DNA from: Pseudozobellia thermophila
GTDB lineage: Bacteria > Bacteroidota > Bacteroidia > Flavobacteriales > Flavobacteriaceae
NCBI RefSeq assembly: GCF_900141855.1
Contig: NZ_FQYU01000007.1
Coordinates: 124,001-188,000 of the forward strand
Reading direction: 5' to 3'
Length of the DNA: 64,000 nucleotides
This document shows positions 16,046 through 23,411 of the stretch, in pieces; positions within the stretch are counted from its first letter, which is position 1; each line of letters begins with the position of its first letter. The notes beneath the pieces were generated by a model. The model worked only from the letters and a program-made list of their open reading frames with translations. It was not told where the DNA came from and did not search any database. The position numbers were made by a program, and so were the translations under genes.

Positions 16046-18160
16046 ATGTACCGCTGTCAAGCACTTTTTATTCATCTCCCCAAACCGGTCAGGTTTGGCT
16101 GTGCCCTTCTTTTGCTCTTATTGTCCAATGCCTCCCTGCAGGCCCAAAAATCGAACAAGGACAGTCTACATATCGAAATCGACAAATTGAGGAAAACGCC
16201 CGGTTTTAGTGTCAAGGATACCACCTACATCGATTTGCTGAACGAACTGGGCAAAACACAGCGTTTTTTCAGTTCGGACAGTCTTATGACCCTATCGAAA
16301 CTGGCGTTGAAATACAGCCAATCCATCGATTACAAAAAGGGAGAAAGCCATGCCCTGATGGGTATGGGCGGGTACTATTCCGACAAGGGCGAGCACGAAA
16401 GGGCGATCGACCATTACTCGAAGGCCCTGGATATCGGTCTATCGATCAACAACCCGGAACTCACCCTAAGTGCCAAAAACAATTTGGCCGGCGAATTCTC
16501 ATATAAGGGCGACTATGCCAAAGCCCTTACCCATTATTTGGAGGGTATCGACATGGCCAAGGCCCTCAATGCCGATCTCATGTTATCGATAATGAACGAA
16601 AACGTGGCCAATTTGTATTCGGCGCAAAAAGATTACGAACAGGCCCTGATCTTTTATAAAAAGGTAAAGAAAATCAACGAAAACATAGGCGATGAAGTGA
16701 TTTCGGCCGAAAGCATGAGCAATATTGCCTCGATCTATGCCGATATGGGAGAACTGGACTATGCCATGTTCAATGTAAACAACAGCATAGCGATTTTTGA
16801 GAAACACAGGGTGATGGATTGGTTGGCCTATGCCTATGAGACCAAGGGAAAGACCTATTTAAAGGACAATAAATACAAATGGGCGCTTTACTGGTACAAC
16901 CAAAGTGAAATGCTCCATAAAAAGCTACAGGACGACCGTGGCAAGATCGATCTTTATAACGGAATGGCCGAAGCCCACTTCGGACTCGAGCATTACAACC
17001 TAGCCGAAAAATATGCCCTGGAGGCCCTTGAAATCTCGAACCGGATACACTTTAAGGAAGGTCAGCAAAAATGTGCCGCCACGCTCTACAAGGTCAATAA
17101 AAACAAAAAGGACTTTGCCTCGGCCCTTAAATACCACGAAATATACCAATCTTTAACCGATACCTTGACCCGGGCCGAAAATCGCACCAGCCTGAATATG
17201 TTCAAGAACAAACTGGAGCACGACAGGCAGAAAATGGCGCTGATCCAAGAGAATGAAAAACAATTGGCCGCACAAAGGAACTATGTCTATGCGGCCTTGG
17301 CCATACTCTTAGTATTCGTCATCATTACCCTATTGATGAAACGAAGTGAAAAAATCCAGAAAAAGCTGAACAAAAAACTGCAGGAAAAGACCGAAGACCT
17401 TGAAAAAAGGGAAGTAGAGCTCAGGGAGATCAACAGTACCAAAGACCGGTTGTTTTCCATCATCGGACATGACCTGCGCGGACCGATAGGGGCATTTCAA
17501 AGCCTTTTAAAGATGTTCAAGGAAGGGGAGATCGGACAGAACGAGTTCATGGAATTCATTCCCAAGTTCAGGCACGACATCGACCATATTTCCTTCACCT
17601 TGAACAACCTCCTTTCGTGGGGACAGACGCAGATGAACGGAGCGGTGACCAAACCTTCGGTAGTCGCCCTCGAATCTATTGTCGAAGACAATATCAACCT
17701 CCTATCAGAAACCGCGGAGAACAAAGGCATTCGGCTGATCAACCATTTAAATCCGGACACCATGGCCTGGTCGGACGAGAATCAAATCGATATCGTGGTT
17801 CGCAACCTTATCAGCAATGCCCTTAAGTTTACGCCGCAAAACGGCATGGTCACCATTTCTTCCCTCGAAAAAAACGATCATTGGCAAATATCAATACGGG
17901 ATACGGGGATCGGCATGGACCAAGAAACCATCAATAAGCTCTTCGCGCAAAATGCCAATATCACCACTTACGGCACCAATAATGAAAAAGGGACCGGTTT
18001 AGGGCTCCCCCTATGCAAAGAGATGGTCGAAAAAAACAACGGTCGCATTTGGGTAAACAGTTTGCGAAGAAAGGGAAGCACCTTTCACTTTACGGTACCC
18101 AAATATAAAAAGAACAGGAACAAACCGATGAAGTCCGATCGCTTAAATCAAGTCGCCTAG
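16046..18160 (+). CDS. TPR-containing sensor histidine kinase
   Basis: A 704-residue membrane kinase. A signal peptide (about 1-34, ending LQAQ) leads into a periplasmic array of about six TPR-type helical pairs (about 95-370), one transmembrane helix (about 412-432), a cytoplasmic coiled coil, and a kinase core. The H box is FSIIGHDLRGPIG with phospho-accepting His475, the N box is VVRNLISNALKFTP, G1 is DTGIGM, and G2 is GTGLGLPLCKEMV. No receiver domain or response-regulator gene adjoins it, so its partner must lie elsewhere. The stimulus is unknown; TPR sensors of this type are common in Bacteroidota. Its 3' end overlaps the convergent bshB1 gene by 18 bp. Confidence 0.93.
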   Translation: MYRCQALFIHLPKPVRFGCALLLLLLSNASLQAQKSNKDSLHIEIDKLRKTPGFSVKDTTYIDLLNELGKTQRFFSSDSLMTLSKLALKYSQSIDYKKGESHALMGMGGYYSDKGEHERAIDHYSKALDIGLSINNPELTLSAKNNLAGEFSYKGDYAKALTHYLEGIDMAKALNADLMLSIMNENVANLYSAQKDYEQALIFYKKVKKINENIGDEVISAESMSNIASIYADMGELDYAMFNVNNSIAIFEKHRVMDWLAYAYETKGKTYLKDNKYKWALYWYNQSEMLHKKLQDDRGKIDLYNGMAEAHFGLEHYNLAEKYALEALEISNRIHFKEGQQKCAATLYKVNKNKKDFASALKYHEIYQSLTDTLTRAENRTSLNMFKNKLEHDRQKMALIQENEKQLAAQRNYVYAALAILLVFVIITLLMKRSEKIQKKLNKKLQEKTEDLEKREVELREINSTKDRLFSIIGHDLRGPIGAFQSLLKMFKEGEIGQNEFMEFIPKFRHDIDHISFTLNNLLSWGQTQMNGAVTKPSVVALESIVEDNINLLSETAENKGIRLINHLNPDTMAWSDENQIDIVVRNLISNALKFTPQNGMVTISSLEKNDHWQISIRDTGIGMDQETINKLFAQNANITTYGTNNEKGTGLGLPLCKEMVEKNNGRIWVNSLRRKGSTFHFTVPKYKKNRNKPMKSDRLNQVA

Positions 18161-18865
18161 CGACCGAACGGCCGGGTAACGCTCCACGGTAAAGCCTTCG
18201 GCATGATCTACATTGATCAGCCTGCCCAGATCCCTGGCCCTATAATCGATGCTGTCCAAAAAATTCTTGCTTGTAATCGGGGTTTCGGGCTCCTTGCTGG
18301 ACGGGTCGTGAAACTGTGACGCATAGGCCCTTATGGCCTCCATCTTGGCTTCCATATATCCGGAAACGTCCACCACGAAATCGGGCTCGATGTTCTTCCA
18401 TTGTATGTAGTGATAGACCACTTTCGGCCGCCAAGGAGCTTGGGGTTCCCTATCGCCCCCCAGGCTGGTCCCGATCTTTACCAGGCCGCTCAGGAAACAG
18501 GCGTCGCTTACCAAGCCGCTTCCCCGCCCATGGTCGATATGCCGATCCTCTATCGAATTGCAGAGCACGATTTCGGGTTTGTACTTGCGGATCATTTTCA
18601 CCACCTGGAGCTGGTGTTCCCTGTCATTTCGAAAGAACCCGTCGGCAAACCCTAGGTTTTCGCGTACCGAAACCCCAAGCAGCTTGGCCGCGGCGGCCGA
18701 TTCCCTTGCCCTTATTTCGGCCGAACCCCTTGTACCGAGTTCCCCTCGGGTCAAATCGACTATTCCGACTTTTTTACCGTTTTTTATTTCCTTTGCTATG
18801 GTGGCTCCCGCCCCCAATTCCACATCGTCGGGGTGGGCCCCAAAGGCCAATATATCCAATTTCAT
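18143..18865 (-). CDS. bshB1: N-acetylglucosaminyl-L-malate deacetylase (bacillithiol biosynthesis)
   Basis: A 240-residue PIG-L/LmbE-fold zinc deacetylase. Zinc ligands lie in the N-terminal AHPDDVELG (His11, Asp14) and in EDRHIDHGR. The LTRGELGTRG block, GFADGFF, and the C-terminal SQF/YRARDLG region match the BshB1 group. It removes acetate from GlcNAc-malate before cysteine is added to make bacillithiol. The ATG at 18865 fits the family N-terminus (MKLDILAFGAHPDD). It lies 22 bp downstream of a cystathionine-family gene on the same strand, giving a likely cysteine-bacillithiol operon. Its 3' end runs 18 bp into the convergent histidine kinase gene. Confidence 0.92.
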   Translation of the reverse strand: MKLDILAFGAHPDDVELGAGATIAKEIKNGKKVGIVDLTRGELGTRGSAEIRARESAAAAKLLGVSVRENLGFADGFFRNDREHQLQVVKMIRKYKPEIVLCNSIEDRHIDHGRGSGLVSDACFLSGLVKIGTSLGGDREPQAPWRPKVVYHYIQWKNIEPDFVVDVSGYMEAKMEAIRAYASQFHDPSSKEPETPITSKNFLDSIDYRARDLGRLINVDHAEGFTVERYPAVRSLGDLI

Positions 18866-18887
18866 TCCTTGCTTTTCGTTACTAATA

Positions 18888-20066
18888 TCAAGACTTCGTC
18901 GAAACCACGGCACCATTCCTTACTTTGTGCAAGGCCTGTTCTATATCGGCGATCAGGTCATCGGCTTCCTCGATTCCTACGGAAAAACGGATCAATCCGT
19001 CGCGGATGCCCTGTCGCTCCCGCTCTTCGGCGCCCAAGAGGGCGTGCGAGGTCAAAGCGGGCGATAATACCGTACTCTCTACCCCGGCCAGACTCATCGA
19101 CGGTTTGATCAGTTGCAGGGCTTTTTGAAATCGGGAGGCATCCAAACCCTCGTTCAGCTCGAACGACAACATTCCCCCGAACCCCTTCATTTGCGACTTG
19201 GCAATTTCATGGCCCGGATGATCGGGCAAACCTGGATAATAGACCTTGGCTATATCCTCGTTGGCCGAAAGAAATTCCGCCATTTTTTGGGCATTGTGGT
19301 TCTGCGTCCTTACGCGGATCCCCATAGTTTTCATACTTCGCTCCAAAAGCCATACGGTATAATCGCTAAGACTGCCCCCAAAATTCTTTGCCAGGGCAAA
19401 GATCTGCGCGATATTTTCCTTGTTCGAGGCCACTGCCCCGGCGAGAATATCGGAATGCCCTCCCATGTACTTGGTGGCACTATGTATGACGATATCGATT
19501 CCAAAATCGATGGGGTTTTGGTTGACCGGACTCGCAAAGGTATTGTCGATCATTGAAATCAGTCCATGTTTCTTTCCCAGCTTTCCGATGGCCTCCAAAT
19601 CCGTAATCGTCAAAAGCGGATTGGAGGGCGTTTCGATATATAGCACCTTTGTGTTCGGCCGAATCTTCTCCTCAAAATCCTCCGGCCGCCATCCTTCGGT
19701 AAACGAGTATTCGATACCAAACTTCTCGAACTCCTCTACGATCAAGTTGTAGGTGCCACCGTATAAAATTTGTTGCAGTACGATATGGTCGCCAGCCCTT
19801 AAAAATGCCATTAACGACGTGGTAATGGCAGCCATGCCACTCCCAAATATCAGGCCGGCCTCGGTATGCTCCAAAGCCGCTATTTTTTTACCGAGCCCCT
19901 CTTGGTTCGGGGTGTTGAAGTATCTGGGATATCGTTTTGCATCAACATCTTCGAAGGCGTACGAACTGCTCATATAAAGTGGGGAAACCGCTCCTTTATA
20001 CCGTTCGTCCCTTACCTCCCCGACATGGGTACAAATCGTATTAAGGCCGAGTTTATTATGCCGCAT
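18888..20066 (-). CDS. PLP-dependent cystathionine gamma-synthase/lyase family enzyme
   Basis: A 392-residue fold-type I PLP enzyme of the Cys/Met metabolism family. The Schiff-base lysine is Lys199 in SATKYMGGHSD. Other landmarks are the cofactor-phosphate loop GSGMAAI (about 75-81), YGGTYN, ETPSNP, and MIDNTFASP. The C-terminal SLAGVESTVLSPALTSHA is typical of cystathionine gamma-synthase/lyase and methionine gamma-lyase, which cannot be told apart safely by eye. The next gene, bshB1, uses its product pathway (cysteine) for bacillithiol, which favours a cysteine-forming role. It is the first gene of that two-gene operon. Confidence 0.88.
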   Translation of the reverse strand: MRHNKLGLNTICTHVGEVRDERYKGAVSPLYMSSSYAFEDVDAKRYPRYFNTPNQEGLGKKIAALEHTEAGLIFGSGMAAITTSLMAFLRAGDHIVLQQILYGGTYNLIVEEFEKFGIEYSFTEGWRPEDFEEKIRPNTKVLYIETPSNPLLTITDLEAIGKLGKKHGLISMIDNTFASPVNQNPIDFGIDIVIHSATKYMGGHSDILAGAVASNKENIAQIFALAKNFGGSLSDYTVWLLERSMKTMGIRVRTQNHNAQKMAEFLSANEDIAKVYYPGLPDHPGHEIAKSQMKGFGGMLSFELNEGLDASRFQKALQLIKPSMSLAGVESTVLSPALTSHALLGAEERERQGIRDGLIRFSVGIEEADDLIADIEQALHKVRNGAVVSTKS

Positions 20067-20106
20067 ATTTTCCGTGATTTAGAGGGCTAAAGTTACGAAA
20101 AGCCAA

Positions 20107-21516
20107 CTAGACCTTGATCTTTTTCCAATTTCCTTTTTTAAACCACACCATGGAGATGATGGCCAATAGCACCTCGGCCGCCGTAATGGCAATGAATACG
20201 CCCATGGCCCCCAAATCAAAAACAATGGCCAACATATAGGCCAGGGGCAACTGAAACAACCAAAAGGCTATGAGGTTTAGTTGGGTAGGCGTACCGGTAT
20301 CGCCCGCTCCGTTAAAAGCCTGGGTAACGACCATGCCATAAGCGTAAAATACATAACCCGCGGCTATGACCTGCAGGCATAGCCCCCCGTTTTCCACTAC
20401 CACCGGGTTGGTATTGAACCAAGCCACAATATCATGGGCAAAAAAAAGGTAGACCAAAGAAACCAGCCCCATCAACCAGGCATTGTATTTTCCCGTCATC
20501 CAGACCGAACTCTCGGCCCGATCGGGCCGTTCGGCCCCGAGGTTTTGGCCCACCAAGGTTGCCGCCGCATTGCTCATACCCCACGAAGGCATCAATGTGA
20601 ACATCATGACCCTGATCGCAATGGTATACCCGGCCAGCACCTCACTGCCGAACTCCGCCATCATCCGCATCAGAAAGACCCAGCTCGATGTCCCTATCAA
20701 AAACTGGGCGATGCCCCCTAGCGAGACTTTGATCAAGTTCAGCATTACGGGAATACGGAGCACCAGGTCACTAAATCCGATTTTAATCCGGCTCCATCCG
20801 AAGAACAATACCGCCAATTGAAACAAGACGGCCGCTCCCCTACCAATATTGGTGGCGATGGCCGCACCCATGACCCCATACTCCGGTATGGGCCCCCAAC
20901 CGAATATAAATATGGGGTCTAGAACAATATTGAGTCCGTTGGAAAGCACCAAGGCCCACATGGCCACGGAAGCATCACCCGCCCCCCTGAATATGGCGTT
21001 GATCAAGAACAATAGCAAAATAGTGATGTTACCGCCCAACAAGAGTCGCGTATAACCGGAGCCCTCGGCGATCAAGTCGGGCTCCGCCCCCATCAGGGCC
21101 AGAATATTTTCGGCATATATAAAACCCAATACCCCGACTATCAACGACACCAGGCCGCCCAAGGCAATGGCCTGTACGGCCGCCTCGCGGGCACCCCTTA
21201 CATCCTTGGCCCCAATTCTTCTGGCCACTATGGCCGTTGCCGCCATGCTCAATCCGATGGCAACGGCATAGACCAAGGTAACTACCGATTCGGTAAGACC
21301 AATTGTGGCGACGGCGTTTACACTGACCTGTGAAACATAGGCGATATCGACAATGGCAAAGATGGACTCCATCATCATCTCCAAGATCATGGGGATGGAA
21401 AGCATAAAAATAGCCTTGCGGATGCTTCCGGTAGTAAACTCTGTTTCCTTGCCCGTAACGGCAATTATAAAATACCGAAACAGTCTTTTTAAGGTGATTT
21501 TGTTTAAATGTGGCAT
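20107..21516 (-). CDS. MATE family efflux transporter
   Basis: A 469-residue integral membrane protein with about 12 hydrophobic helices in two homologous halves, each of the MatE type: the first starts with RKAIFMLSIPMILEMMMESIF (about 33-53), the second with LNLIKVSLGGIAQFLIGTSS. Such carriers export cationic drugs or metabolites in exchange for Na+ or H+. Substrate is not predictable. The protein is monocistronic, with 276 bp of upstream non-coding DNA holding a T9 run and a nested inverted repeat. The gene ends 40 bp before the start of the cystathionine-family gene on the same strand, so some read-through is possible. Confidence 0.92.
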   Translation of the reverse strand: MPHLNKITLKRLFRYFIIAVTGKETEFTTGSIRKAIFMLSIPMILEMMMESIFAIVDIAYVSQVSVNAVATIGLTESVVTLVYAVAIGLSMAATAIVARRIGAKDVRGAREAAVQAIALGGLVSLIVGVLGFIYAENILALMGAEPDLIAEGSGYTRLLLGGNITILLLFLINAIFRGAGDASVAMWALVLSNGLNIVLDPIFIFGWGPIPEYGVMGAAIATNIGRGAAVLFQLAVLFFGWSRIKIGFSDLVLRIPVMLNLIKVSLGGIAQFLIGTSSWVFLMRMMAEFGSEVLAGYTIAIRVMMFTLMPSWGMSNAAATLVGQNLGAERPDRAESSVWMTGKYNAWLMGLVSLVYLFFAHDIVAWFNTNPVVVENGGLCLQVIAAGYVFYAYGMVVTQAFNGAGDTGTPTQLNLIAFWLFQLPLAYMLAIVFDLGAMGVFIAITAAEVLLAIISMVWFKKGNWKKIKV

Positions 21517-21670
21517 TTGAAGTGAAATTATGTTGACAAAAAGGAAGACGTGTCAAAACGGAACGAAACAGCATCGCCCAATCTTGGGTTTTTACCCGTT
21601 GACATCTATACGGAACATAATTTCTATAACTTCATGATGCGCAAATATCGTTTTTTTTTCGAAAACAAAG

Positions 21671-21724
21671 AACCGTTCCTTGCACAATATACCCAAAAGG
21701 GCAGCTTTTGTACCGGGAACGGTT
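21671..21724. repeat. Nested inverted repeat in the MATE upstream region
   Basis: Outer arms AACCGTTCC (21671-21679) and GGAACGGTT (21716-21724) are perfect 9-bp complements. Inside, CAAAAG (21694-21699) and CTTTTG (21705-21710) form a second hairpin with a 5-nt loop. No T tract follows on either strand, so a plain terminator is unlikely. It could be an RNA structure in the MATE leader or an operator. Confidence 0.5.
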
Positions 21725-21792
21725 AGTGTTATTATCAGACTCCGAAAGGTCTTGCGACAAAAATCGGGGACGGCGGGTCGGCCTATTGTGGG

Positions 21793-23355
21793 CTACTTCA
21801 GTTCCAATTCCTTGATTTCCGTATTATTCTCGCCCCTTATCGCCTTAAAACCTTGAATCATCTCCTGAAGTTTTTCAGGGTTTTCCTTGGCCAAGTTCTT
21901 GGTCTGTCCCATATCTTCCTTAAGGTTGTACAATTGGTATTCGCTATCATTCCCCAATTCTATGTTCACCTGCTTGTTTACGGCAGCACCTTTATAGGGT
22001 GGGATCATGGCCCAGTCCCCTTTTCGGAACGCCGTCCTTGAACCGGCCTCCAATACCAATTCCTTTCTTCCTTGGTCCGTTTTCCCCATTAGGGCATCCA
22101 AAAGGTTTTCACTGTCCTCGCCTTTTTTATCACTTCCGACCAAAGCGGCCATGGAGGCTAGGAGGTCTACCTGGCATACTAGGGCATCCGATGTACCCGG
22201 GGCGATCTTACCTTTCCAATACGTGATGAAGGGTACCCGTGTACCCGCGTCGAACAAACTGTATTTTCCTCCACGCAAGGGACCTGCAGGCGTATGCTTG
22301 CCCAATTTCTCCTCGGCCTCGTCGTAGTACCCATCGTTTACCACGGGACCATTGTCACTAGAGAAAACGATCAGGGTATTCTCCAATAGGCCCTGTTTCT
22401 CCAAAGTCTTCACGAATTCGCCGACAACCCAATCGGCCTCGAGAATGACGTCACCGCGTGGTCCCATTCCCGACTTGCCCGCAAATCTCGGATGCGGGGT
22501 CCTTGGAACATGGGGTTGCTGTAAGGCGTAATACAAAAAGAAAGGCCCGTCCTTATGCTCGGTCACATAGGCTTTGGCCTTGGCCAAAAAATGATCGGCC
22601 ATATCCACATCGCTCCATTTTGCGGCCTCGCCCCCCTTCATGTATCCGATACGCGGTATACCGTTAACGATACTGTTATTATGCCCGTGATGCCACTTCA
22701 TTGTAGTCAGCTCCGGATGGTCCAATCCGGTTGGCTCGCCCTCAAAATTTTCTTTGTAGCTCACTTCTATGGGGTCGTTGGGGTCGAGTCCGTCGACAAA
22801 GCCATCCTCAATGTACACGGTAGGAACCCTGTCTTGCGTGGCCGCCAATATGTAGGAATAATCGAAACCGACTTCATTGGGCCCCGGTGCGACCCTTTCG
22901 TTCCAATTAACGTTTCCGCTTCCCAAGCCCAGGTGCCATTTGCCCACTATGCCCGTGGCATAGCCTTTTTCCTTTAGCATTTTCGGAACGGTCATCTGAT
23001 CGGTGCCTATGATCAAGGGAGCCGTGCCCGGAAGAATTTTGGCGTCTTTGTTTCGCCAAGGGTAGCGCCCCGTAAGTATGGCATACCGACTTGGCGTACA
23101 GGTCGCCGAAGTAGCATAACCATTGGTAAACCGGATCCCTCCCTCGGCCAGGGCATCGATATTGGGCGTGTTCAATTCGGTAGCGCCGTAGGAACTAAGG
23201 TCGCCATAGCCCAAATCGTCCATATAAATAAAGACGATATTGGGATGTTTGGGACCTTCGTCCTTTACGAGCGATTTTTCTTCCTTAGACTTACAGCCGG
23301 ATAGCACCAATAACAGAATGGCGCCATTCAAAAAATAATTCCTCAAACTTGTCAT
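21793..23355 (-). CDS. Sulfatase lipoprotein (S1 family, formylglycine type)
   Basis: A 520-residue exported sulfatase. The lipobox is LVLSGC (Cys21). The metal site starts in FIYMDDLGYGD. The modification signature is CTPSRYAILTGR with Cys86 destined to become formylglycine, so activity needs an anaerobic or aerobic maturase encoded elsewhere. GKWHLGLG and the late SSDNGP block complete the alkaline-phosphatase-fold core. It removes sulfate esters, probably from a polysaccharide. The ATG at 23355 is preferred over an in-frame TTG 24 bp upstream. It is the last gene of the ECF-controlled SusCD locus, 56 bp after the PhoD-like gene. Confidence 0.93.
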   Translation of the reverse strand: MTSLRNYFLNGAILLLVLSGCKSKEEKSLVKDEGPKHPNIVFIYMDDLGYGDLSSYGATELNTPNIDALAEGGIRFTNGYATSATCTPSRYAILTGRYPWRNKDAKILPGTAPLIIGTDQMTVPKMLKEKGYATGIVGKWHLGLGSGNVNWNERVAPGPNEVGFDYSYILAATQDRVPTVYIEDGFVDGLDPNDPIEVSYKENFEGEPTGLDHPELTTMKWHHGHNNSIVNGIPRIGYMKGGEAAKWSDVDMADHFLAKAKAYVTEHKDGPFFLYYALQQPHVPRTPHPRFAGKSGMGPRGDVILEADWVVGEFVKTLEKQGLLENTLIVFSSDNGPVVNDGYYDEAEEKLGKHTPAGPLRGGKYSLFDAGTRVPFITYWKGKIAPGTSDALVCQVDLLASMAALVGSDKKGEDSENLLDALMGKTDQGRKELVLEAGSRTAFRKGDWAMIPPYKGAAVNKQVNIELGNDSEYQLYNLKEDMGQTKNLAKENPEKLQEMIQGFKAIRGENNTEIKELELK

Positions 23356-23411
23356 GAACTGTTTTTTATTAAATCTCAATTTATACTTTTAAAATTTTTG
23401 GCCTACTTGGT

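Noticed and set aside
21029-21574. Second minus-strand frame of 181 codons over the MATE gene N-terminus
   Set aside because: Low-complexity His/Tyr/Arg-rich translation with no family motif. The overlapping MATE frame has clear membrane helices.
21537-21647. 36-codon plus-strand frame in the MATE upstream region
   Set aside because: Isolated, no promoter or ribosome site, composition not coding-like.
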